Origin: an uncultured Micrococcaceae bacterium
GTDB taxonomy: Bacteria; Actinomycetota; Actinomycetes; Actinomycetales; Micrococcaceae
Direction of reading: 5' to 3'
NCBI GenBank assembly: GCA_937896705.1
Contig: CALBOC010000008.1
Location: 1-6,989, forward strand
DNA length: 6,989 nucleotides
Shown here: piece by piece, positions 1-5,982 of the stretch
Position numbering within the stretch: position 1 is the first letter of the stretch
Layout: every line of letters begins with the position of its first letter
Notes under the pieces: model-generated
Told to the model about the DNA's origin: nothing
The model's database searches: none
What the model saw: only the letters and a program-made list of their open reading frames with translations
Made by a program: the position numbers and the translations under genes

Positions 1-27
1 GGCTGCAGTTTTTTCAGCATTCGCCAT
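1..27 (-). CDS. rplJ: 50S ribosomal protein L10, N-terminal fragment (cut by window edge)
   Basis: Only the first nine codons are present, reading MANAEKTAA, and the gene continues beyond position 1. L10 forms the base of the ribosomal stalk and carries the L7/L12 dimers that recruit translation factors. The call rests on three things: the start resembles actinobacterial L10 proteins, a strong Shine-Dalgarno (AAGGAG at 37-32, inside AGGAAGGAG) lies just upstream, and an L10-type leader RNA with its attenuator hairpin sits directly in front. The position in the genome also fits, because rplJ-rplL normally follow nusG-rplK-rplA on the same strand. Nine residues alone would not be enough to identify it; the leader makes it likely. 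Confidence 0.8.
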
Positions 28-229
28 GGCACTCCTTCCTTCGTGGATATGCCGGTCACCCAGACACAAAAACGCCCCGTGCAGGTGCACAGGGCGCAAA
101 GAGTCTTGAGCTGCTAAAAATCGCAGGAGTTCTATGCCATCATGTCCACCTACGCGGGCCGCTCATGTACGAGCTTTTACAGTCACACCTATTTGGCACA
201 GGTGTAATACAACCGGCGGTCTTCGGTAC
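28..229 (-). ncRNA. L10 leader (autoregulatory 5' UTR of rplJ)
   Basis: This roughly 200-nt untranslated leader runs from a predicted transcription start near 229 to the rplJ start codon. Near its 5' end it contains ACCGAAGACCGCCGGTT (minus strand, about 227-211), which resembles the conserved block of actinobacterial L10 leaders. A 6-bp hairpin follows (ACACCT at 205-200 pairing with AGGTGT at 190-185), and near the 3' end there is a GC-rich hairpin with a U-run (68-97). In this leader family, free L10 with L7/L12 binds the RNA and lowers expression of rplJ-rplL. Family assignment is from memory of the motif and from its position; a covariance-model search would settle it. Confidence 0.75.
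68..97 (-). terminator. Attenuator-type terminator hairpin in the L10 leader
   Basis: On the minus strand CGCCC-T-GTGC (96-87) pairs with GCAC-G-GGGCG (82-73) around the 4-nt loop ACCT. This gives nine Watson-Crick pairs and one U-G wobble, followed directly by TTTTT (72-68). It lies about 40 nt upstream of the rplJ start codon and about 130 nt into the leader. It therefore looks like a regulated premature terminator rather than the end of an upstream gene. The competing antiterminator pairing was not identified by eye. Confidence 0.7.
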
Positions 230-234
230 GCATT

Positions 235-264
235 ACTTTACAGAGTTCTTGCTCGCATTTGCAA
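235..264 (-). promoter_or_regulatory. Predicted housekeeping promoter for rplJ
   Basis: On the minus strand a -35 box TTGCAA (264-259) is followed after 18 nt by a -10 box TAAAGT (240-235). Transcription would begin around 229-228, just before the conserved ACCGAAGACC block of the L10 leader. This placement supports the call, because the leader would start close to the mRNA 5' end. It means rplJ-rplL can be expressed independently of the genes upstream in this window. There is no experimental start-site evidence. Confidence 0.6.
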
Positions 265-281
265 ATCGACCGCCAGTCATG

Positions 282-305
282 AAAAAGCGCTGTCGACAGT
301 CAGCG
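282..305 (-). terminator. Candidate intrinsic terminator after the YbdK-like gene
   Basis: On the minus strand CGCTG (305-301) pairs with CAGCG (292-288) around an 8-nt loop, then one C and TTTTT (286-282). It lies 45 nt after the stop codon of the YbdK-like gene and just before the rplJ promoter, which is where a boundary between the two units is expected. The stem is short at 5 bp, and an alternative folding using GCGCT further upstream is possible, so strength is uncertain. Confidence 0.5.
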
Positions 306-349
306 ATTCTGTAGCGCGCTCAGGAGGGAAAACCGGCATCACCGCAGGG

Positions 350-1474
350 CTACCTCGAGGTCTTGGCCTTATGGGCGCCGGGGACGTGTCGCTGCCTGGA
401 AGTCGAGGCTTCAGCGGCGTAGCGGAGAACGCCTGGTATACCTTCGCGCTGATAGACCGCCCGTTGTCGAGTTGCTCCGGTACCTTCGGTCAGGAACAGC
501 TGGAGCCCAGTTCGCACAAGTTCATCATCGCCGAAGGCTTCGAGGTGTGGAAGAGCATGCTGGAAGGCTTTCCATACTAATTCTTCGGCCGGGTGAGGTG
601 TACCGCTGAAAGGGTCAAGAAGACGTCCTGTCAGTCCAAACTTTGCTGCTTGCCAGAGGCTAACATCAAGCAGTTCGACCTGGGGCTGGGACCGTGGCGG
701 TTGCTCAATGGCTGCACTCACCAGACCGCGTATTAAAGCCGCCAATACAACGGCGTCCGAGACCTGCAGCTGTACATCACAGGCCCTGACCTCGATGGTG
801 GGGTAATGGTTCGATAAGCGTGCCAGCCAACAAATTCCACCGTGGTCCGTGACAACATCGCTGGCTAGCAATGCCTCAATGCGGCTGGCGTAATCGTTAA
901 AGTCCGCAAAATGCGGCGGCATGCCACTGACCATCCACCGGCGGTAGTGGATAGTCCGCCAGCTGGCGAAGCCGGAATCTCTGCCCTGCCAGAAAGGGGA
1001 ATTCGCGCTGAGCGCTGCAAGTAGGGGCAGCCACGGACGAAGACCGTTGAGTGCTTGTACGCCTGTTTCCGGGTCGGGAATCATGACGTGAACGTGCATT
1101 CCGTTAATATACTGGTCCGCGGCGATCCCGGGGGCCAGCTCTGCTAGTTGGAGGTACCGTTCGGCATCGCTAATCGATGCGCCGCGTCCGTCGATGCGAG
1201 GAGCAGCCCCCACCGGCACCGCGGCGATGTTGAACTGCCGCGTCACGGCGGCGAGTTCTTTTCGGAACGCCAACAACGCTTCGGTGGCGGTCTGCGTATC
1301 ATTGAACACTGCTGATGCGTGCTCGATCTGACACCGAAGCCATTCGAGTGTGGCCTCGCCCCCAGCTACGGAGATCCGTTGTAACGCCGCTGTTTGATGC
1401 TTCGTTGGGGCAACCGGGAATAACGCGTCGTGGTCGACGAGTAAGAACTCTTCTTCTATCCCCAGCAGGGTCAT
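350..1474 (-). CDS. YbdK-like carboxylate-amine ligase (glutamate-cysteine ligase GCS2 family)
   Basis: A 374-residue protein of the GCS2 family, which joins a carboxylate (glutamate in characterised members) to an amine with ATP. The true substrate of most YbdK-like actinobacterial members is unknown. Visible family marks are GIEEEFLLVD at residues 5-14, NGMHVHV at 124-130, SANSPFWQGRDSGFASWRT at 156-174 and YPTIEVRACDV at 224-234. Length is normal for the family. The ATG at 1474 was chosen because family members usually begin a few residues before the GIEEEF motif; a GTG at 1498 would add eight residues. No Shine-Dalgarno precedes either start. TACTGT at 1487-1482 could act as a -10 box for a leaderless transcript, though no good -35 is seen. 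It lies 110 nt after the response regulator, same strand; this gap holds a T-run but no convincing terminator, so co-transcription is possible. Odd point: the tryptophan at 216 is followed by L-A-R, where E. coli YbdK has D-I-R. The ergothioneine enzyme EgtA belongs to the same superfamily and cannot be fully excluded. Confidence 0.88.
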   Translation of the reverse strand: MTLLGIEEEFLLVDHDALFPVAPTKHQTAALQRISVAGGEATLEWLRCQIEHASAVFNDTQTATEALLAFRKELAAVTRQFNIAAVPVGAAPRIDGRGASISDAERYLQLAELAPGIAADQYINGMHVHVMIPDPETGVQALNGLRPWLPLLAALSANSPFWQGRDSGFASWRTIHYRRWMVSGMPPHFADFNDYASRIEALLASDVVTDHGGICWLARLSNHYPTIEVRACDVQLQVSDAVVLAALIRGLVSAAIEQPPRSQPQVELLDVSLWQAAKFGLTGRLLDPFSGTPHPAEELVWKAFQHALPHLEAFGDDELVRTGLQLFLTEGTGATRQRAVYQREGIPGVLRYAAEASTSRQRHVPGAHKAKTSR

Positions 1475-1584
1475 AAAAGTGACAGTAGCACGAGGCACCC
1501 GGCAGCTACTAGAAATCTGCTGCTGCCATCACCAGCCATACTCATAGCACTGGTCTTTCCAAAAAATTTGCTCATCCGATGGTG

Positions 1585-2256
1585 TTATTCGGCGTCTTGG
1601 ATATCAAGTCGTGCTTGTCCTACAAGAAAGGCAAGCTGAGCGCCGTTATCGGCGTCGGTTTTTTGCATCGCGCGCGTCACCGTGGATTTGACGGTATCCG
1701 GTGCGATGTTCAGCTCGGCACCAATCTGCTTATACGATTTTCCTTGGCCGATCAGATGCGCAACTTCCAGTTCTCGCGGCGCTAATGCCGCAATGCGTTC
1801 TCGAGCCTGGGCGATTTCAGGCGCGGTGGACGGACGCAGAAAGCTATCGATTAGGCGGATTGTCGTTTGCGGTGAAACCATGGGCTCCCCGTCTGCTGCG
1901 GCGCGGAGCGCTGGGAGTAACAGTGTTTCGGCATCGTTTTTGAGGATAAAACCGGCAGCCCCGGCTTCGAGCGCTCCGCGCGTATAGGACTCTAAGTCGA
2001 AACTCGTGGCGGCTAAAACCTTGGGTGGGTTCAGCAGGTTTTGGATGCGCCGAATCGTTTCGACGCCGTCGAACTCACCGGGCAGGTAGAGGTCCATGAC
2101 GACCAGATCAGGTCGAGTCTGGCGGATCTGCTGCAACGCGTCCAGCCCGTTCGTCGCGGTGCCGACCACTTCCATTGTCGGATCAGTCTCGACAATGGCC
2201 ACGAGGTTTCGCAGCGTCATGGTCTCGTCGTCTACTATCACTACCCTGGTTGTCAC
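1585..2256 (-). CDS. NarL/LuxR-family response regulator
   Basis: A 223-residue cytoplasmic DNA-binding regulator, the usual length for the family. The receiver domain (about 1-120) shows the acidic pocket D9-D10, phospho-acceptor D55 in VVMDLYLPG, T84 on the fourth strand and K106 in FILKND. After a linker comes a LuxR-type helix-turn-helix (about 157-212), starting LAPRELEVAHLIGQG, with the recognition helix around TVKSTVTRAMQKT. All phosphorylation residues are intact, so it should be functional. Translation starts at a GTG (2256) with a weak AGG eight bases upstream; an out-of-frame ATG overlaps it at 2258-2256. The gene begins 32 nt after the kinase stop codon on the same strand, so the two are almost certainly a cognate pair in one operon. 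Target genes are unknown; the palindromes upstream of the kinase are candidate sites. Confidence 0.93.
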   Translation of the reverse strand: MTTRVVIVDDETMTLRNLVAIVETDPTMEVVGTATNGLDALQQIRQTRPDLVVMDLYLPGEFDGVETIRRIQNLLNPPKVLAATSFDLESYTRGALEAGAAGFILKNDAETLLLPALRAAADGEPMVSPQTTIRLIDSFLRPSTAPEIAQARERIAALAPRELEVAHLIGQGKSYKQIGAELNIAPDTVKSTVTRAMQKTDADNGAQLAFLVGQARLDIQDAE

Positions 2257-2288
2257 ATGGAAAGCCTAGCACCGCGGGTGTGACGCGT

Positions 2289-3524
2289 TTAGAGTGCTTC
2301 GACCGATTCTAACGTCCAGGGCAGGTGGATCGTGAGCCGAAAGTGCTCGGGAAGATACTCTTCCTGGGCGCTTCCACCGAGGAGTTCGGCCCGCTCTCTG
2401 ATGCCCAGCAACCCGGTGCCGGTGCCGCCAGCAAAATGTTGCTGCGCGTCGCGCGCGTTGGTGAACTCCAGCATCAAGCCTTCCCCGGGCTGACCTTCCA
2501 TCCGAAGGTTCACCCGGTTATCGGTACTGTGACGTAAAGCGTTCGTCAGCGCTTCCTGGGTAATCCGTAACACGGCTCGTTGCAACGCGTCGGGGGCTGC
2601 ATCGTAATTATTGAGCATGATCTGCGGTTGGATGATCAGTCCCTGGTGTACCGCATCATCTAACAGCGCTTTGAGATCCTGGAACCCACCGGGAGCCACC
2701 GATGGGACGGTCGGTTCTTTCTCCCCGTGTGCCCTGAGCGAGGTGACCAGGGTTCGGAGATCTTTGAGCGCTTGGTCTGAATAGCGTTTCGTGTCCTGCA
2801 ACGCGCTGGTCAGTTCCGCATCGTGTGTATCGGCCAAGGATTTTTGCATTTGACCGGCTTGCAAGGATAATGCGGTGAGTCGTTGCGCGAGCGTATCGTG
2901 TACCTCTCGGGCTAGGTATTCGCGTTCCGTTTGTCGGGTCATCTCCGACGAGAGCACCTCGCGATCGTGTTCAACGGCTTCAACGGTGTCGCGCGCTTGG
3001 CGCATCCGCCGGCGGTGTCTCGTGGTGAAGCCGATAGCCAGGACCAATCCGAGCGTTGCAAAACCGAAGCTGAGGACCACAAGTGCTGCCACAGTCGTAT
3101 CGAAGTCGGTCTCCCAGCGCCACAACGCAAGAAGATGCCACGCAATATTCACAACAATGGCCGCCAGCCCGATGCCGCTGACTATCCAGTGCCAGCGCTG
3201 GTGTGCTCGCACGATCCACACGGTCAGCCCAATGGCCAGCACATAGGGGTCACCTTGCAAGATCACCGCGTGGAACCCACCGGTGATGATCAAGGCCAGC
3301 GGGATCTTTCGATACCACGGAATCAAGAGCAATAACAGGTAGCCAATGATGAACCGAACCGCCCCGAGATCGGAGATCTCGTCAGAACCAGCTCCGCTAA
3401 AGTTTTCGGGAGCCGTCAGTATGGCAAGAATGGTCACCAGGGAACCGACAAACATCATGGCAGCAATAGCCAGTATGGCCAGGATTGCGTGCCAGAAACG
3501 GTGGTTCTTCCTCGGTGTCGTCAT
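2289..3524 (-). CDS. NarL-type sensor histidine kinase, six-pass membrane protein
   Basis: A 411-residue sensor kinase that autophosphorylates on histidine and passes the phosphate to the regulator encoded next to it. The N-terminal half has about six hydrophobic segments (roughly 12-36, 54-71, 74-90, 92-107, 113-134, 145-167) and no sizeable extracellular domain, so the signal is probably sensed in or at the membrane. The RHRRRMR run at 169-175 marks the inner face. The HisKA_3 dimerisation helix carries H209 in REVHDTLAQR, followed by an HATPase domain with the N-box ITQEALTNALRH (N328) and a glycine-rich lid GGTGTGLLGIRERAELLGG (366-384). The usual aspartate box is replaced by EFTNARD around 353-359, as seen in many actinobacterial kinases. 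ATG 3524 is preceded only by a weak GAGAG. The layout (several membrane passes, HisKA_3, adjacent NarL regulator) recalls DesK/LiaS-like systems, but the stimulus cannot be inferred. Confidence 0.92.
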   Translation of the reverse strand: MTTPRKNHRFWHAILAILAIAAMMFVGSLVTILAILTAPENFSGAGSDEISDLGAVRFIIGYLLLLLIPWYRKIPLALIITGGFHAVILQGDPYVLAIGLTVWIVRAHQRWHWIVSGIGLAAIVVNIAWHLLALWRWETDFDTTVAALVVLSFGFATLGLVLAIGFTTRHRRRMRQARDTVEAVEHDREVLSSEMTRQTEREYLAREVHDTLAQRLTALSLQAGQMQKSLADTHDAELTSALQDTKRYSDQALKDLRTLVTSLRAHGEKEPTVPSVAPGGFQDLKALLDDAVHQGLIIQPQIMLNNYDAAPDALQRAVLRITQEALTNALRHSTDNRVNLRMEGQPGEGLMLEFTNARDAQQHFAGGTGTGLLGIRERAELLGGSAQEEYLPEHFRLTIHLPWTLESVEAL

Positions 3525-3550
3525 GGTCTCTCAGTCTAGTCAGCCGCTCT

Positions 3551-3597
3551 GTCACCGTGACCACCCCTTCGGTGGTGTTGAGATACCCGATCGGGTA
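3551..3597. promoter_or_regulatory. Cluster of symmetric sequences in the divergent control region
   Basis: The 166-bp gap between the kinase (minus) and the DUF4352-like gene (plus) contains three symmetric elements in 47 bp. They are GTCAC-C-GTGAC (3551-3561), ACCACC-CCTTC-GGTGGT (3560-3576) and the perfect 14-bp palindrome TACCCGATCGGGTA (3584-3597). Dimeric regulators bind such sequences, and the location 27-73 bp upstream of the kinase start suits an operator. The neighbouring NarL-type regulator is the obvious candidate binder, but that is inference. No convincing -35/-10 pair was found for either direction, so promoter positions are not called. The middle element could instead act as an RNA hairpin in the kinase leader. 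Confidence 0.45.
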
Positions 3598-3690
3598 CGC
3601 AGGTTTACCCGGTTTGTGGTGTAGACAAGCGCGCTGGCTTCATAGCGTTGGAGATGTTCAGTTTTCCTTACGCCTATTCGAAAGGTCGCT

Positions 3691-4527
3691 ATGTCTACGA
3701 GTACACAACTACCCCCACCGGTCCAAGAGCAGAAATCACGCAACACGGTCGGGCTCATCGCGTTAGTCACCGCGATAGTGGGTGCGGTGTTCGCGGTTAT
3801 TCCAGGAGCTGTCATCATTGGGTGGATTTTGTTGCCCATCGCGTTCGTGTTATCGATCATCTCGTTGTTTATGAAGGATCAAAAACGCGGCCAGGGTATT
3901 GCAGCCCTAATCATTTCCATTATTGGAACCGTCATTGGGTTCATTGTGTTTTTCGCCGTAGTTGCTTCCTCAGTAGATGAAGCCTTCAGCGAGGACGTGG
4001 AGATCCAATCCCCAATAAACAACGAAGGTGACAGCGGCGCTGACCCTGATGAAGAAGCAGCGACAGAACCCGCCGAGCAGGGCGCACCGAGCGTAGAAGA
4101 GGGCACTAGAGACAACCCGCTGACTCTTGGCACCACGGTTGAAAGCGGTGACTGGGAAGTGACCGTCAACAGCGTTGAGCTGGATGCGACCGATACGATC
4201 ATGTCTGAGAATACGTTTAATGACGCACCTGCCGAGGGCAACGTCTATATTATGGCCGAGGTAGCAGCGACCTATATCGGCAGCAATCCGGAAGGTGAGA
4301 CGCCGTATGTCAGCGTCGAATATGTCTCCTCGGGCGGCAATTCATTTGCTAGCCATGATTCGATGGTCGTGACCCCAAATGACTTCGACTCATTAGAAAC
4401 CCTCTATGAAGGTGCTTCCACCTCGGGGAACATCGCGATGGAAGTTCCTCAGGAGGACCTCGAGTCCGGGACGTTACGGGTTTCGCCGGGGTTGTTTGGT
4501 GATGCAGTGTTCTATGCGGTTCAGTAA
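3691..4527 (+). CDS. Membrane-anchored protein with DUF4190-like N-terminus and exported DUF4352-like domain
   Basis: A 278-residue protein of unknown function. A short polar N-terminus rich in Q and P is followed by three hydrophobic segments (about 19-38, 41-61 and 69-93). The pattern resembles DUF4190-type small membrane domains. Next is an acidic, low-complexity linker (about 96-140) and a C-terminal beta-rich domain (about 141-278). That domain opens with NPLTLGTTVESGDWEVTVNS (142-161) and contains NVYIMAEVAATYIGSN (184-199), which fits the DUF4352 pattern of immunoglobulin-like domains on Gram-positive cell surfaces. With three passes, the domain is expected outside if the N-terminus is cytoplasmic. 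There is no lipobox. ATG 3691 has an AAAGG ribosome site (3681-3685) five bases upstream. The gene is divergent from the kinase and converges on rplA. It may be a target or partner of the two-component system; only the layout suggests this. Confidence 0.82.
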   Translation: MSTSTQLPPPVQEQKSRNTVGLIALVTAIVGAVFAVIPGAVIIGWILLPIAFVLSIISLFMKDQKRGQGIAALIISIIGTVIGFIVFFAVVASSVDEAFSEDVEIQSPINNEGDSGADPDEEAATEPAEQGAPSVEEGTRDNPLTLGTTVESGDWEVTVNSVELDATDTIMSENTFNDAPAEGNVYIMAEVAATYIGSNPEGETPYVSVEYVSSGGNSFASHDSMVVTPNDFDSLETLYEGASTSGNIAMEVPQEDLESGTLRVSPGLFGDAVFYAVQ

Positions 4528-4563
4528 AACCCGCACTTAATGCAGCACTAGGCTAGAGAGCAC

Positions 4564-4594
4564 TGCGGGCCGGGGAGATACTCCCCGGCCCGCA
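4564..4594. terminator. Strong bidirectional terminator between convergent genes
   Basis: A perfect 13-bp stem, TGCGGGCCGGGGA (4564-4576) against TCCCCGGCCCGCA (4582-4594), encloses the 5-nt loop GATAC. It lies 36 bp after the DUF4352-like gene and 33 bp after rplA, which converge on it. The stem is very stable and symmetric, so it can serve both strands. The T-run is weak on the plus side (CTGGTTTATG) and almost absent on the minus side, which is common for GC-rich actinobacterial terminators. Confidence 0.8.
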
Positions 4595-4604
4595 CTGGTT
4601 TATG

Positions 4605-4623
4605 CACCCAAACTCGTTGGGTG
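4605..4623 (-). terminator. Short hairpin immediately after rplA
   Basis: CACCCAA (4605-4611) and TTGGGTG (4617-4623) form a perfect 7-bp stem with a 5-nt loop, four bases past the rplA stop codon. On the minus strand it is followed by CATAAACC, not a U-run. It may protect the rplA mRNA 3' end or act together with the larger hairpin at 4564-4594; it is not a convincing terminator by itself. Confidence 0.4.
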
Positions 4624-4627
4624 AGGT

Positions 4628-5338
4628 TTACTCGTCGTCTTCTGGGAGGACGCGAGTTACATTTGGATCGACGGGAACGCCAGGCCCGAAGGTGGTGGCG
4701 ACCGTGGATTTGGTGATGTAGCGACCCTTAGCGGCGGATGGTTTCAAACGAATGATTTCATCCAGTGCTGTGGCGTAGTTTTCCGTCAGCTGTTCAGCGG
4801 TGAAGCTGGTGTTGCCAATGATGAAGTGCAGGTTCGAGTGACGGTCAACGCGGAAGTCAATCTTTCCGCCTTTGATGTCGGTGACTGCCTGAGCAACGTT
4901 GGGGGTGACGGTTCCGGTCCGTGGGTTTGGCATGAGGTTACGTGGGCCGAGGATTTTACCCAGGCGGCCAACGAGGCCCATCATGTCAGGTGATGCAACG
5001 GCGGCGTCGAAGTCGGTCCAGCCGTCTTGGATGCGCTCGACGAGGTCATCCGAGCCAACGTAGTCTGCGCCAGCTGCTTCAGCTGCTGCAGCGTTGTCTC
5101 CGGTTGCAAAGACGACAACACGGGCGGTTTTACCGGTTCCGTGGGGCAGGTTTGCGGTACCGCGAACCATTTGGTCTGCTTTGCGGGGATCGACTGACAG
5201 TCGCATGGCGACTTCAACGGTGGTGTCGATGGAGGACGGGTTGATTTCTTTTGCTAAAGCGATTGCTTCAGCTGGGGCGTACAGGCGATCTTCGATCTTT
5301 GCCGCGGCTGCTCTGTATGCTTTGCTGCGCTTTGCCAT
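4628..5338 (-). CDS. rplA: 50S ribosomal protein L1
   Basis: A 236-residue protein, the standard length for bacterial L1, which binds 23S rRNA at the mobile L1 stalk and helps release deacylated tRNA from the E site. In many bacteria it also binds its own mRNA to repress the rplK-rplA operon. The L1 signature is clear at residues 121-145 ([20 protein letters not shown], then TGTVT). The N-terminal MAKRSKAYR and the C-terminal [21 protein letters not shown] (204-224) are equally typical. ATG 5338 has a full AAGGAG ribosome site (5353-5348) nine bases upstream; an in-frame start at 5371 would add 11 residues unlike the family and overlap a hairpin. It follows rplK after 78 nt on the same strand. 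The usual next gene, rplJ, is not adjacent here but about 4.6 kb away. Confidence 0.98.
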   Translation of the reverse strand: MAKRSKAYRAAAAKIEDRLYAPAEAIALAKEINPSSIDTTVEVAMRLSVDPRKADQMVRGTANLPHGTGKTARVVVFATGDNAAAAEAAGADYVGSDDLVERIQDGWTDFDAAVASPDMMGLVGRLGKILGPRNLMPNPRTGTVTPNVAQAVTDIKGGKIDFRVDRHSNLHFIIGNTSFTAEQLTENYATALDEIIRLKPSAAKGRYITKSTVATTFGPGVPVDPNVTRVLPEDDE

Positions 5339-5361
5339 CTGCTTTTTCTCCTTATGCAGTT

Positions 5362-5394
5362 GTGGTGTCAACGGACCGCGCTCGGCCCTACCAC
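5362..5394 (-). promoter_or_regulatory. Hairpin in the rplK-rplA intergenic leader
   Basis: On the minus strand GTGGT (5394-5390) pairs with ACCAC (5366-5362). Inside it GGGCCG (5388-5383) pairs with CGGTCC (5378-5373), with one G-U wobble, around the tetraloop AGCG. An asymmetric internal loop (one base against six) separates the two helices. The structure fills most of the 78-nt gap and ends 8 nt before the rplA Shine-Dalgarno. Possible roles are L1 autoregulation, mRNA processing or fine control of rplA translation; the sequence does not choose between them. There is no U-run, so it is not a terminator. Confidence 0.45.
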
Positions 5395-5416
5395 GAAAAT
5401 TTGAGAGGTGTTGAGG

Positions 5417-5848
5417 TTAGTCCTCAACGGTGATGCCCATGGAGCGGGCAGTTCCGGCAACGATCTTGGTTGCGGCGTCGAGGTCATTGGCGTTGAGGTC
5501 ACGCATTTTGGTTTCGGCGATTTCTTGCGCCTGTGCCGTGGTGATCTTGCCAACCTTGACGGTGTGCGGAGTACCAGAACCCTTGTCAATGCCGGCAGCT
5601 TTTTTGATGAGCTGTGAGGCAGGTGGGGTTTTGGTGATGAAGGTGAACGAACGGTCTTCGTACACGGTGATTTCAACCGGCACAATGTTACCGCGCATGG
5701 ATTCGGTCTCAGCGTTGTAGGCCTTGACGAACTCCATCATGTTCACACCGTGCTGACCAAGTGCTGGGCCAACCGGTGGAGCAGGTGAGGCTGCGCCCGC
5801 TTCGATCTGGAGTTTAATCAGACCTGCGACCTTTTTCTTTGGGGCCAT
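5417..5848 (-). CDS. rplK: 50S ribosomal protein L11
   Basis: A 143-residue protein, standard length, forming with 23S rRNA helices 43-44 the GTPase-associated centre where elongation factors and thiopeptide antibiotics act. The N-terminal domain starts [18 protein letters not shown] and has the proline-rich switch (P22, P24, P25) followed by [10 protein letters not shown] (27-36). The C-terminal RNA-binding domain ends with [19 protein letters not shown] (117-135) and [11 protein letters not shown] 5848 is preceded by AAGGA (5860-5856) with seven bases of spacing; longer in-frame starts upstream give sequence unlike L11. The gene lies 134 nt after nusG and 78 nt before rplA, all on the minus strand, in the conserved actinobacterial order. 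The prolines linked to thiostrepton sensitivity are intact. Confidence 0.98.
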   Translation of the reverse strand: MAPKKKVAGLIKLQIEAGAASPAPPVGPALGQHGVNMMEFVKAYNAETESMRGNIVPVEITVYEDRSFTFITKTPPASQLIKKAAGIDKGSGTPHTVKVGKITTAQAQEIAETKMRDLNANDLDAATKIVAGTARSMGITVED

Positions 5849-5905
5849 TTTGGGGTCCTTTTCTTTTTCGGATAACGCCAACCACAGGAGCGTGGGTGAC
5901 GGGGC

Positions 5906-5926
5906 GATCACCGTGGCGCGGTGATC
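5906..5926 (-). promoter_or_regulatory. Hairpin in the rplK leader
   Basis: GATCACCG (5906-5913) and CGGTGATC (5919-5926) form a perfect 8-bp stem with a 5-nt loop, 57 nt upstream of the rplK start codon. There is no U-run after it, so it is not a terminator. In other bacteria L1 binds a structured site upstream of rplK to repress the operon, and this hairpin is a candidate part of such a site. As the arms are self-complementary DNA it could also be a protein-binding site. I did not recognise a known leader family. Confidence 0.4.
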
Positions 5927-5934
5927 TGAACACA

Positions 5935-5963
5935 ACACGCCCGAACAAAGCTTTCGGGCGTGT
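5935..5963 (-). terminator. Stem-loop after nusG, partial terminator or attenuator
   Basis: A perfect 11-bp stem, ACACGCCCGAA against TTCGGGCGTGT, encloses a 7-nt loop, 19 nt after the nusG stop codon. On the minus strand it is followed by TGTGTTC, which is T-rich but not a real T-run. It could cut nusG transcription partly, so that rplK-rplA depends on readthrough or on a promoter within the remaining 86 nt, where none is obvious. A role in mRNA end protection is also possible. Confidence 0.55.
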
Positions 5964-5982
5964 CGTGAAGTTTGTTATGAGA

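Noticed and set aside
134..580. Open reading frame on the plus strand, 148 codons
   Set aside because: It crosses the L10 leader, the rplJ promoter and the 3' end of the YbdK-like gene on the opposite strand. The protein has no recognisable domain, and it is best explained as a shadow frame.
1541..1584. T-run (TTTTTT on minus strand) right after the response regulator
   Set aside because: Only a 4-bp possible stem precedes it, and the 5-bp pairing ACCAG/CTGGT follows rather than precedes the T-run. It does not qualify as an intrinsic terminator in the direction of transcription.
3608..3678. Promoter for the DUF4352-like gene (TTGTGG at 3614 or TTGGAG at 3648 as a -35)
   Set aside because: Neither has a reasonable -10 box at 16-19 bp spacing, so no promoter is called although one must exist in this gap or nearby.
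3552..3860. Minus-strand open frame of 102 codons covering the divergent region
   Set aside because: It overlaps the first membrane segments of the DUF4352-like gene and the palindrome cluster, shows no family resemblance and is probably chance.
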